Part shown: one piece after another, positions 1 to 7,150 of the stretch | Layout of the letters: every line of letters begins with the position of its first letter | How positions within the stretch are numbered: the first letter of the stretch is position 1 | Source of the DNA: Haloarcula amylolytica JCM 13557 | GTDB taxonomy: Archaea; Halobacteriota; Halobacteria; Halobacteriales; Haloarculaceae | Length of the DNA stretch: 33,211 bases | Direction: 5' to 3' | Assembly: GCF_000336615.1 (NCBI RefSeq) | Contig: NZ_AOLW01000021.1 | Span: 1-33,211, forward strand | The notes under the pieces: generated by a model | Told to the model about the DNA's origin: nothing | What the model saw: only the letters and a program-made list of their open reading frames with translations | Database searches by the model: none | Made by a program: the position numbers and the translations under genes

Positions 1-60
1 ATTATCCGTTTATCTGGGCGGCTGATCCGCCTCGGTGTGGTCATACATACAGTGTCACCG

Positions 61-171
61 GTTATAAAACTCCGGCTGAGTGAGGCTACAGGCGAAGCTG
101 CCGGGTTGTCGGCTTCATCCACTCCCCTGAAGGGGTGGGCTTTCGCCTTGCTCCCGCTGTAAGACGCCGTC
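61..171 (+). mobile_element. Putative right end of an IS200/IS605-type (TnpB) element or derived MITE
   Basis: A hairpin at 119-138 (CCAC...GTGG closing CCC/GGG around a TGAA loop) is followed by a short tail ending in GTAA at 168-171. This arrangement, a hairpin then about 30 bases then GTAA, resembles from memory the right ends of haloarchaeal IS200/IS605 elements. If so, tnpB lies left of the window, or this is a solitary remnant. A frame is open from position 1 to a TAA at 169-171, but I recognise no TnpB motif in it. A TATA-like TTATAAAA at 62-69 also points leftward toward an ATG at 44, so part of this stretch could instead be a promoter. The rest of 1-217 holds nothing else I can support. 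Confidence 0.45.
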
Positions 172-217
172 CATCGTCGGGCGAACAGTATTGTAGGCTC
201 AGGTTCATGTATGCCGT

Positions 218-1381
218 ATGACGGATGTGGTTCTGGTAGACGGCGCACGCACCGCACACGGTGAACTGCTGGGAGGGCTCGCAGAGCGAAGCGCGACAGA
301 GCTCGGTACTGCAGCCGTCGAGGGACTGCTCGACCGAACCGGCGTCGACGAAGACAGCGTCGACTGGGTCGGCCTCGGAAACGCGGTGCAGGCGGGCGTC
401 GGCCAGGTCCCGGCCAGACAGGTCGTCGTCGAGTCACCGCTACCTGACGATGTCGCCGCGACGACGCTGAACGAGGCCTCGGGGTCGGGACTGCGGGCGA
501 TCATGACCGCCGCCGACCGCATCGAGGCCGGTCGGGCGTCGGTGTGTCTCGCCGGCGGCATGGAGTCGATGTCGAACGCGCCGTATCTCGTGCCGGACAT
601 GCGCGGCGGCCGCCGGCACGGGAACAGCGAACTCGTCGACGCGATGATCTGGGACTCGCTGTGGGACAAGCACTACGACGCGCACATGGGCACGCTGACG
701 GAGGAAATCGCCGCCGAGCACGACATCAGCCGCGAGGCACAGGACGAGTACGCTCGACGGAGCAACCACCGGGCCGGTGAGGCCATCCAGTCGGGGAAGT
801 TCGCGGATGAGTTGGTACCCGTCGAAACGACGAACGGCCTCGTAACGGAGGACGAGGGACCGCGGCCGGACACGACAGTGGACCAGCTGGCGGCGCTCCC
901 GCCGGCCTTCGAGGACGGCGGCACGATCACCGCCGGCAACGCCTCGAAGCTCTCCGACGGCGCGGGAGCGGTGGTGCTGGCCGACGCCGAGACGGTCGAG
1001 CGCGAGGGGCTGGGGCCGATGGCTCATGTCGAGGACTACGCCGTTTCCTACCGCGACCCGGCAGAATTCTCCATCGCGGTACGGGACGTCGTCGCAAAGC
1101 TGCTGGAGCGCAACGACCTCGCCGTCGCCGACGTGGACCACTTCGAACTCAACGAGGCCTTCGCCGCCCAGATGGTGTACGTCGCTGACGAACTCGACAT
1201 CCCCGCCGAGAAGCACAACCCGCTGGGGGGCGCGGTGGCACTGGGTCACCCCATCGGGGCCAGCGGCGGCATCCTCACCACGACGCTGCTGTACGCGATG
1301 GAGCGGGAAGACCATCACCGCGGCATCGTGGGGATGAGCGTCGGCGGTGGCGGCGCGATTGCGATGTCTGTCGTCCGGTAG
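218..1381 (+). CDS. Thiolase-family protein (acetyl-CoA C-acyltransferase-like) with Ser in place of both catalytic Cys
   Basis: This is a full-length 387-residue thiolase. Thiolases make or cleave 3-ketoacyl-CoA in the cytoplasm, for beta-oxidation, polyhydroxyalkanoate or mevalonate synthesis. Visible family blocks are the N-terminal DGARTAHG, the nucleophile loop NEASGSGLRA (85-94), AGGMESMS (112-119), the NEAFAAQ block (312-318), GHPIGASGG (343-351) and the C-terminal GMSVGGGGAIAM (372-383). The nucleophile Cys is Ser88 and the second Cys is Ser374; His344 and Asn312 are kept. The only Cys is Cys110, outside the active site. I recall haloarchaeal beta-ketothiolases described with a Ser-containing triad, so it may be active. 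The ATG at 218 gives the usual family N-terminus. The gene stands alone, with no hydroxyacyl-CoA dehydrogenase nearby, so the pathway is unknown. Confidence 0.9.
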   Translation: MTDVVLVDGARTAHGELLGGLAERSATELGTAAVEGLLDRTGVDEDSVDWVGLGNAVQAGVGQVPARQVVVESPLPDDVAATTLNEASGSGLRAIMTAADRIEAGRASVCLAGGMESMSNAPYLVPDMRGGRRHGNSELVDAMIWDSLWDKHYDAHMGTLTEEIAAEHDISREAQDEYARRSNHRAGEAIQSGKFADELVPVETTNGLVTEDEGPRPDTTVDQLAALPPAFEDGGTITAGNASKLSDGAGAVVLADAETVEREGLGPMAHVEDYAVSYRDPAEFSIAVRDVVAKLLERNDLAVADVDHFELNEAFAAQMVYVADELDIPAEKHNPLGGAVALGHPIGASGGILTTTLLYAMEREDHHRGIVGMSVGGGGAIAMSVVR

Positions 1382-1506
1382 GTCCCGCCGGCGGCGAGGC
1401 GAGTGAGCGTCGGCGGTGGCGGCGCGATTACGATGTCCGTGATTCGATAGACCCCGCCAGCGGCGAGGCGAGTGAGCGTCGGTAGCGGTGGCGCAATTGC
1501 GATGTC
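1336..1506 (+). repeat. 69-bp tandem repeat, about 2.5 copies, starting in the thiolase 3' end
   Basis: Copies begin at 1336, 1405 and 1474, exactly 69 bases apart, each with GAGCGTCGG. Copy 1 encodes the last 14 residues and stop of the thiolase plus the first bases after it. Copy 2 lies past the stop yet would still encode SVGGGGAITMSVIR and a TAG. Copy 3 is truncated at about 1506 and more diverged. Most changes between copies 1 and 2 in the coding part are synonymous or conservative, so copy 2 looks like a former gene end. The rest of the gap to 1593 shows no gene. Confidence 0.9.
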
Positions 1507-1593
1507 AAAGCAGCGTGAAATCCCGCTGAACTGAAAGTGGAAGAGCGAGAGGGGCGCTACGCACTCAGTCGAAACGAGAGAACGGCAATTAAA

Positions 1594-3426
1594 TTACGAG
1601 CCTGTTTTTCCGATTTCCTCCAGTGTAAGCGTGTAGTCTCCGCTTCCGCTGTAGACATACACGAGTATGCCGATCTCGCTGACCTGTGAGAAGTCGTCGA
1701 TGATTATCTGTTCGCTACTGTCCTGCGTATAGGACGCGCGGTCGTAGTCGTTCGGGGTGGGCGTGCGACCGTCGAAGGAGACATAGAGGTCGAAGTCGGC
1801 GTCAGATGGGCCATCGAGGCTGAGGATCAGCTGCATGGGCGACTCCGTCTTGAGGGAATACGTCTGCTTGTCGTAGTCAAGCATCCCATCGAGTGACCCG
1901 GACAACTCTTCGGTGAGACGGTCTTTCGATTCATCGGTGACGGAGACGCTGACTGACGTGGTTGCCTCGGCACCGTCGTTGTCAGTCGCAGTGACAGTAA
2001 CGGTGTATTCGCCAGTATTGGCGTACGTGTGGCTGACCTCTGTTGCGTCCGCTCCCTCGACGGGGTCAGATCCGTCGCCGAACTCCCAGCGATAGTTCGT
2101 TATCGAACCATCAGGGTCACGGGAACCGCTGGCGTTGAATATAACCTCCTCGTTGACGGAAACAGTTCGCGAATCGTCCTTGAGTGTCACGATCGGCGGT
2201 TCGTTTTCGGTTCCGCCACCGGCGGTTACGAAGTTGTATGCATCCGCGAGGCCGAAACCGACGAACTGGCCGTCTGCGTCCAGTGGCTGGGCGGTGTCGA
2301 GAAGGTTCTGTCGGGCCTGGCTGACGGACCAATCATGTCTGTCGAGCCCGAGCGCAGCGACGCCGGCGACAGCAGGACTCGCCATCGACGTCCCGGGGAA
2401 CTGCGCGTAGTCTCCCCCCGGAACGGATGAGAGTATGTCATTGCCCGGTGCCGCAATGTCGACCTTCTCGCCGTAGTTCGAGAACTCGGTCGGACTCTTG
2501 TTGCTATCGACGGCACCAACGGCGACGCATTCTTCGTAGGCCGCTGGGTACGACACGTCCTGCTGGCTTGGTGGATCACTGTCCTTATGATTCCCGGCTG
2601 CACAGATGAGGAGAACACCCTGATCCCACGCGTTTGAGACCGCGTTTTTCATTGTCTGGTTGTAGCCGCCGCCACCGAGAGACATATTGATAATGTCCGC
2701 CCCCTGCTCAGTCGCCCACTGGACGGCGTTAGCGATATCGGCGGTTCGGCCCCCGTTCGGGCCGAGTGCACGGCAACTCAGGAGCCGAGAGTTACTGACG
2801 CCCGCAATACCGGTTTCGTCGTTCGTTTCGCCGGCAGCGATACCGGAGACGTGTGTCCCGTGCTGAGCGGATTGTGGGGCGGGATCGTCGTCGTTGTCGA
2901 CGAAGTCACGTCCTTTCTGGCTCCCGAACTGCCCGTCGAGGTCGGGATGGGTGTAATCTGTACCGGTGTCTATGACGGCGATGGTGACGTCTTCGCTTCC
3001 GAACGTAATGTCCCATGCTTTCGGGGCATTGACCAGCTGTGGCGCGTACTGGCTGTCGAACTTCGGATCGTTCGGAACCGTGGCGATCGGCTCGCGAACG
3101 TGGTTGAATTCCGTATATTTGACCCCGTCAATTCCTTCGACTGTCGGAAGGATTTCGCCCTTGAATTTCTGCGGGACTGCTGAGCGAAGATACGAAAGTG
3201 ACTCGTTCACGTCGATGATATCGAGCTGTTCGAGGTCAGACCGTTCTTTTATTTTGTCATGAACATCTGAAGCGTTCCTATCATTTGATACACCAATCAG
3301 ATATTCTTCTGTGTCAGCTTCCTGTGATGCGCTGACTTCTCCACCAAAAGCTGCGACGGTTACAGCGGAGCCGAGTGCCTTGATAACTGATCTTCTGGAC
3401 GGTTTCGGCAGGGTATGTCGGGACAT
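1594..3426 (-). CDS. Tat-exported subtilisin-like serine protease (halolysin type) with PKD and C-terminal pre-peptidase-like domains
   Basis: This 610-residue secreted protease hydrolyses proteins outside the cell. The N-terminus has a Tat signal (RRSVIKALGS, residues 11-20, then a short hydrophobic stretch to about 34), so it should be exported folded. An inhibitor_I9-like propeptide covers about 40-115. The S8 catalytic domain (about 130-400) has Asp153 in VIDTG, His189 in HGTH, the oxyanion Asn279 in AAGN and Ser347 in GTSMAS. A PKD domain follows (about 409-497, with GSRDPDGS and WEFGDG), then a PPC-type beta-sandwich (about 505-605). Halolysins usually end in one C-terminal extension, so the PKD plus PPC pair is a variant. 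The start is supported by a TATA box (TTTTATAA on the minus strand) at 3452-3459, about 30 bases upstream, typical of a leaderless transcript. It points away from its neighbours and is probably monocistronic. Confidence 0.95.
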   Translation of the reverse strand: MSRHTLPKPSRRSVIKALGSAVTVAAFGGEVSASQEADTEEYLIGVSNDRNASDVHDKIKERSDLEQLDIIDVNESLSYLRSAVPQKFKGEILPTVEGIDGVKYTEFNHVREPIATVPNDPKFDSQYAPQLVNAPKAWDITFGSEDVTIAVIDTGTDYTHPDLDGQFGSQKGRDFVDNDDDPAPQSAQHGTHVSGIAAGETNDETGIAGVSNSRLLSCRALGPNGGRTADIANAVQWATEQGADIINMSLGGGGYNQTMKNAVSNAWDQGVLLICAAGNHKDSDPPSQQDVSYPAAYEECVAVGAVDSNKSPTEFSNYGEKVDIAAPGNDILSSVPGGDYAQFPGTSMASPAVAGVAALGLDRHDWSVSQARQNLLDTAQPLDADGQFVGFGLADAYNFVTAGGGTENEPPIVTLKDDSRTVSVNEEVIFNASGSRDPDGSITNYRWEFGDGSDPVEGADATEVSHTYANTGEYTVTVTATDNDGAEATTSVSVSVTDESKDRLTEELSGSLDGMLDYDKQTYSLKTESPMQLILSLDGPSDADFDLYVSFDGRTPTPNDYDRASYTQDSSEQIIIDDFSQVSEIGILVYVYSGSGDYTLTLEEIGKTGS

Positions 3427-3451
3427 CCGACTCCCAATAAATATGGGTGGG

Positions 3452-3459
3452 TTATAAAA
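3452..3459 (-). promoter_or_regulatory. TATA box of the subtilase gene in an AT-rich spacer
   Basis: TTTTATAA (minus strand) is centred about 30 bases before the protease ATG, as expected for a near-leaderless haloarchaeal promoter. The surrounding gap 3427-3677 is strikingly AT-rich from about 3440 to 3600. It contains only trivial reading frames and no RNA gene that I recognise. A second weak TATA-like ATTATC at about 3647-3652 lies 26-31 bases before the aminotransferase start at 3678. Confidence 0.6.
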
Positions 3460-3677
3460 TTAATATATAATTCCTCATGCAACCCGGTGTCTAATAAACA
3501 AAATTATATATGCTACTTTATAAATACGTGTTTATTTTGTTTTCTGATATATAAAGGAATAGTTATGAACGTTATAGTAGTTTATACCGGTCGGCAATAG
3601 CAACAGAACAGACGGACGCCGCTAATGCTACCGAAGCACAAGGAAGAATTATCGGGCCGGCCGCCCCCAAACAGAAT

Positions 3678-4799
3678 ATGACTGGATTCTCCCGACGGGT
3701 AGAGCAGGTATCGATCTCTGGCATCCGCGAAGTGTTCGAGGCGGCGGGCGAGGACGCCATCAACCTCGGCCTCGGCCAGCCGGACTTCCCGACGCCGGAG
3801 CACGCCCGCCAGGCGGCTGTCGAGGCCATTCAGGCAGGGGAAGTCGACGCCTACACGTCGAACAAGGGAACCGAGGAACTCCGGGAAGCAATCGCCGCCA
3901 AGCACAAACGGGACAACGACCTCGATGTCGACCCCGGAGACATCATCGCCACGTCGGGCGGGAGCGAGGCGCTGCACATCGCACTGGAAGCCCACGTCGA
4001 TGAGGGTCAGGAGGTCATCTTCCCGGACCCGGGGTTCGTCTCCTACGACGCGCTGACCCACCTCGCGGGCGGGACGCCGCGGCCGGTCCCGCTGCGTGAG
4101 GACCTCACGATGGCCCCCGAAACGGTCGAGGAGGCCATCACCGACAACACGGCGGCGTTCGTCGTGAACTCGCCCGCGAATCCAACCGGAGCGGTCCAGT
4201 CCCCCGAGGATATGCGGGAATTCGCCCGCATCGCCGACGAGCACGACGTGCTGTGTATCTCCGACGAGGTGTACGAACACCAGGTGTTCGAGGGCGAGCA
4301 CCGCTCGCCGGCGGAGTTCACCGACACGGGCAACGTCGTCGTCGTCAACGCCTGCTCGAAGGCGTACTCGATGACCGGCTGGCGGCTGGGCTGGGTCACC
4401 GGCGCGACCGACCGTATCGAGCGGATGCTGCGGGTCCACCAGTACGCCCAGGCCTGTGCGTCGGCCCCGGCCCAGTACGCCGCCGAAGCGGCACTGTCCG
4501 GCCCACAGGACCAGGTGTCGGAGATGCGCGAGGCTTTCCAGGAGCGCCGGGACGTGCTGCTGGACGGTCTCGACGAGATGGGGCTCGACTGTCCGACGCC
4601 CAAGGGCGCGTTCTACGCGATGCCGAAGGTCCCCGAGGGCTGGGTGGACGAGGTCATCGACCGCGGGGTCGTCGTCGTCCCCGGCGACGCCTTCGGCGAG
4701 CACGGCGCGGGCTACGCCCGAATCTCCTACGCGACGGACATGGCGACGCTAAAGGAGGCCATCGACATCATGGCCGACGCGACGGCGGCGGTTCGCTGA
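3678..4799 (+). CDS. Pyridoxal-phosphate aminotransferase, class I/II (aspartate aminotransferase-like)
   Basis: The 373-residue protein is a fold-type I aminotransferase that transfers an amino group between an amino acid and a 2-oxo acid in the cytoplasm. Visible residues are the N-terminal GLGQPDFPTP (31-40), the phosphate-binding GGSEA (94-98), NPTG (168-171), Asp196 and Tyr199 in SDEVY, the Schiff-base Lys228 in SKAYSMTGWRLGW, and Arg348 in YARISYA, which binds the substrate carboxylate. The length matches archaeal subgroup Igamma enzymes, which include aspartate, aromatic and broad-specificity members, so the exact substrate cannot be read from sequence. It has its own weak promoter and no co-directional partner within 100 bases, so it is likely transcribed alone. 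The call to the family is secure; the aspartate assignment is a guess. Confidence 0.93.
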   Translation: MTGFSRRVEQVSISGIREVFEAAGEDAINLGLGQPDFPTPEHARQAAVEAIQAGEVDAYTSNKGTEELREAIAAKHKRDNDLDVDPGDIIATSGGSEALHIALEAHVDEGQEVIFPDPGFVSYDALTHLAGGTPRPVPLREDLTMAPETVEEAITDNTAAFVVNSPANPTGAVQSPEDMREFARIADEHDVLCISDEVYEHQVFEGEHRSPAEFTDTGNVVVVNACSKAYSMTGWRLGWVTGATDRIERMLRVHQYAQACASAPAQYAAEAALSGPQDQVSEMREAFQERRDVLLDGLDEMGLDCPTPKGAFYAMPKVPEGWVDEVIDRGVVVVPGDAFGEHGAGYARISYATDMATLKEAIDIMADATAAVR

Positions 4800-4878
4800 G
4801 CGCTCACGGGGAAGCCGGAACCGCGCCGGACAGTTCTCCCGAAATTGGAACAGTCTCGGAAGAGAGTGCGAAGAAACG

Positions 4879-4886
4879 CTTTATTT
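4879..4886 (+). promoter_or_regulatory. TATA box for the small HTH gene
   Basis: CTTTATTT sits about 33 bases before the GTG at 4916, giving a transcript start near 4910. This supports the upstream GTG as the translation start with a very short leader, rather than the internal ATG at 5006. Confidence 0.5.
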
Positions 4887-4915
4887 GCCGCCTGTCTTGA
4901 CCCTCGTATCCCATC

Positions 4916-5284
4916 GTGGCACATGCATCCGAGTCCAGCGCGCTGTTCGACGGGGAGAGACAGGACTATAGGACGGGCAGACACAGTTCCCGGGAGGACA
5001 GTGGGATGGAGAAAGCGCTCTGGTATCTGCTGACGGCGACGCGCGGCGGCGCCAACCGGGCGCGCATCATCGACGCTCTCTCGGACCGACCGATGAACGC
5101 CAACGAACTCGCCGACGAACTCGACGTGGGCTACAAGACGGTCAGGCACCACATGGAACAGCTAGAGGACCACGACGTGGTCGAATCCGGCGACGAGGAG
5201 TACGCCAAACTCTACTTCCTAACGGATCGGTTCGACAACTACCGCGACACCTTCGAAGAGATCGTGGAGAAGATGGACGAATGA
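4916..5284 (+). CDS. Winged-helix (ArsR-like) transcriptional regulator
   Basis: This is a 122-residue DNA-binding protein if started at the GTG, or 92 residues from the ATG at 5006. The winged-helix part covers about residues 31-105, with recognition elements NANELADELDVGYKTVRHHM (62-81) followed by LEDHDVVESG, typical of ArsR-type regulators. No metal-binding cysteines are present, so it is not a classic metal sensor. Evidence on the start conflicts. A TATA box about 33 bases upstream supports the GTG, while a good Shine-Dalgarno GGAGG at 4993-4997 precedes the ATG at 5006. Haloarchaeal homologues I recall share the ALFDGE-type N-terminus, favouring the GTG. A small membrane protein gene follows within 30 bases on the same strand, so the two form an operon. 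The target genes are unknown. Confidence 0.85.
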   Translation: MAHASESSALFDGERQDYRTGRHSSREDSGMEKALWYLLTATRGGANRARIIDALSDRPMNANELADELDVGYKTVRHHMEQLEDHDVVESGDEEYAKLYFLTDRFDNYRDTFEEIVEKMDE

Positions 5285-5312
5285 CGGGGACAGATATAGA
5301 GAGGTGTCGCTG

Positions 5313-5609
5313 ATGGCGATGGGACCGCTCATCACCGCCGCGGCGGCGCTCGCGGGGCTCAACGTCCTGCTGTTGCTCCCGCTGCTTGGCGTCTGGGTCC
5401 GTAACTACGCGACGTTCCGGACGGGGCTCGTCGCCGGCCTCATCGCTTTCGCCGTCGCGATGCTCGCCGAGAACGCCATCGCCGTCTACTTCTTCTTCTC
5501 GATGCAGAGCTTCTACGCCGGCGACCCACACGTCCAGCAGGCCGTGCTGGTCCTGCGCTCGCTGCAGTTCGTCGCGATTGCCGGACTGAGCTACACCACG
5601 CTGCGGTAG
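5313..5609 (+). CDS. Small three-helix integral membrane protein, partner of the upstream regulator
   Basis: The 98-residue protein is almost entirely hydrophobic. It has three predicted membrane segments, about residues 6-26 (LITAAAALAGLNVLLLLPLL), 36-60 (TGLVAGLIAFAVAMLAENAI) and 75-95, and a single acidic residue inside the second helix. I recognise no enzymatic motif. It lies 28 bases after the winged-helix gene. Pairs of a short HTH protein and a three- or four-helix membrane protein are common in haloarchaea, which suggests a membrane-linked regulatory pair, but that is inference. I chose the ATG at 5313 because GAGAGG at 5299-5304 lies 8 bases before it; a GTG at 5304 and an ATG at 5319 are in the same frame. 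Confidence 0.75.
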   Translation: MAMGPLITAAAALAGLNVLLLLPLLGVWVRNYATFRTGLVAGLIAFAVAMLAENAIAVYFFFSMQSFYAGDPHVQQAVLVLRSLQFVAIAGLSYTTLR

Positions 5610-5685
5610 CGCGATACCGGGAGCACCACAGTGGTATTGGCGATCCGTTCGGGCTCGTACCACGGGGTACTGTCCCGCCATGGAG

Positions 5686-5699
5686 CCGAATACGTTCGG
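5686..5699. promoter_or_regulatory. Palindromic operator CCGAA-N4-TTCGG upstream of the DUF2249 gene
   Basis: This is a perfect inverted repeat with 5-base arms and a 4-base spacer (TACG). Its centre, 5692.5, is 44.5 bases before the ATG at 5737. No good TATA box lies between, as expected for an activator-dependent promoter. The same core stands at 9280-9295, 9907-9918 and 9942-9953, with a one-mismatch copy at 9812-9823. Confidence 0.65.
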
Positions 5700-5736
5700 G
5701 ACAAGCGCCTGACTGGCGGGGACCGTCGTCGAACGT

Positions 5737-5970
5737 ATGAGCACAGATCACCAGGAGTCGGTACAGGAACTCGACGTTCGGGACGTCGACGGAGAACCGT
5801 TCGAACAGATCATGAACGCCCTCGACTCCGTGGGCGAGAGCGAGGCGCTCCGGTTGGTGAACAGTTTCGAGCCGGTGCCGCTGTACGACGTCCTCACGAG
5901 AAAAGGATACCAGTACGACACGGAACAGGTCGCCGACGAGGAGTGGCACGTCACGATCCGACCGGAGTGA
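5737..5970 (+). CDS. DUF2249 domain protein
   Basis: This 77-residue protein is a single DUF2249 domain, recognised by ELDVRDVDGEPFEQIMNAL (11-29) and the later NSFEPVPLYDVL (45-56), then GYQYDT and a terminal beta strand. Family members are small soluble TusA-like-fold proteins of unknown biochemical function. They are often found next to denitrification, nitric oxide or hemerythrin-type genes. The stop is one base before the next ATG, so it is translationally linked to the membrane protein that follows. The palindrome at 5686-5699 is placed for an activator. Anaerobic or nitrogen-oxide control is inferred from this site and from the NarO-like regulator nearby. Confidence 0.85.
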   Translation: MSTDHQESVQELDVRDVDGEPFEQIMNALDSVGESEALRLVNSFEPVPLYDVLTRKGYQYDTEQVADEEWHVTIRPE

Positions 5971-5971
5971 G

Positions 5972-7132
5972 ATGCGTCCCGAGCGCGTCTCGCGGTGGTT
6001 CGTCACCGCCAGCGCGCTGTTTTTCGTCGGCTTCCACGCCGCAATGGCGGTCGCCGCGCCCCGCCGCGTCGTCGTCACGCTCGGCCTCTACGGGTTCGTC
6101 CTGCACGTCCTGTTCGGGAAGGCCTACGCGCTCGTACCGTCGTACTTCGACCGGGACCTCGCGTGGGATCGGGGGCCGGCCGTGCAGTTCCCGCTGTCGG
6201 TCCTCGGCACAACAGGGCTAGCGCTCGCGCCGCTCGGTCCACCGTGGCTCCAGCCCGTCGGAACCATGCTCTGGGCAGGCGGCGTCGCTGTCTTTCTCAG
6301 CACGCTGGGGTGGACGATTCGCGGCAACGTCACCGGCGCGGCGACGGGGACCGGCGGCGCGAACGCCCATCGGAAGCCGGTCGACCGAACCGCCAACGTC
6401 GCCGTCCCAATAGCGCTCGGCTACCTCGCACTTGCCGCAGGTGGCACGCTCACGACCGCTGTCGGCTTCGGATCGACGCTCCCCCAGCAACTGTCGCACT
6501 TGCTCGCTGCGGGGACGGCAGCGTTGTTCGTCTTCGGTGTCGGCTTCCGTCTATTTCCCCGGTTTCTGGTCGCTGAAGCGCCGCGACCGGTCGTTACGGT
6601 TGTCATCGTTGCCGGCGCTGTCGGTCCCGCGCTGCTGGGCTTCGGTCTGTTCGACCGTAGACTCCTCCTCATCGGTGGCGTCGTGGAGGCGACCGCGGTC
6701 GTGGGCTTTGCGCTGTCGTATATCGTTCTCTTCCTGCGGTCGGAGCGCCGCCGCGTCGGGTTCTACGCGGTGCTGGTGGCAGTTGTGGCCGGTGTCGTCG
6801 GTATCGGGTTCGGGCTGACTCTCGCCGTAACCGGGCGGAGCCCGGCGCTGGTGAGCGCACACTATCGGGCGATGCTGGCGGGCTTTCTCGGACTCACCGT
6901 GGTCGGGGCGGCGTTCCAGTTCTACCCGCCGGCGGTCGGCGTCTGGCCCTACGCGAACGACCGGACGGCGCTGGTGACGATTGGACTGCTCGGTGGTGGG
7001 CTCGGCGTTCAGCTACTCGGTCTTATCGGTCGGTTCGGCTGGATAATATCGGTCGGCACAGCGGCTGGAGCTCTCGGTGCACTTCTCTATACGTATCTCC
7101 TGTTAGCGGCGTTCGCTCGCCGATGGCAGTAG
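5972..7132 (+). CDS. Polytopic membrane protein resembling NnrS / heme-copper-type proteins
   Basis: The 386-residue protein has about 10-12 hydrophobic segments with short acidic loops and no soluble domain. Three related motifs stand out: a His followed a short way on by a Pro after an aromatic or apolar residue, in HVLFGKAYALVPSYF (about 46-60), HLLAAGTAALFVFGVGFRLF (about 173-192) and HYRAMLAGFLGLTVVGAAFQ (about 290-309). His residues at the start of helices suggest heme or metal ligands, as in the NnrS family linked to nitric oxide metabolism. I name NnrS only as the closest family I can recall. The ATG has GGAG 4 bases upstream and lies one base after the DUF2249 stop, so the pair is one operon. 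It ends 18 bases from the convergent NarO-like regulator. Confidence 0.7.
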   Translation: MRPERVSRWFVTASALFFVGFHAAMAVAAPRRVVVTLGLYGFVLHVLFGKAYALVPSYFDRDLAWDRGPAVQFPLSVLGTTGLALAPLGPPWLQPVGTMLWAGGVAVFLSTLGWTIRGNVTGAATGTGGANAHRKPVDRTANVAVPIALGYLALAAGGTLTTAVGFGSTLPQQLSHLLAAGTAALFVFGVGFRLFPRFLVAEAPRPVVTVVIVAGAVGPALLGFGLFDRRLLLIGGVVEATAVVGFALSYIVLFLRSERRRVGFYAVLVAVVAGVVGIGFGLTLAVTGRSPALVSAHYRAMLAGFLGLTVVGAAFQFYPPAVGVWPYANDRTALVTIGLLGGGLGVQLLGLIGRFGWIISVGTAAGALGALLYTYLLLAAFARRWQ

Positions 7133-7150
7133 TAGCGACGCGCTGTGGGC

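Noticed and set aside
1..44. Possible start of a leftward leaderless gene (ATG at 44, TATA-like box at 62-69)
   Set aside because: Only 14 codons are visible (MTTPRRISRPDKRI), and the box is slightly too close. There is too little to call a gene, and the stretch is also next to the putative transposon end.
3440..3600. AT-rich stretch as an insertion sequence remnant or origin
   Set aside because: No inverted repeats, ORB-like motifs or transposase remnants are seen; AT-rich promoter spacers of this size are normal beside secreted-protein genes.
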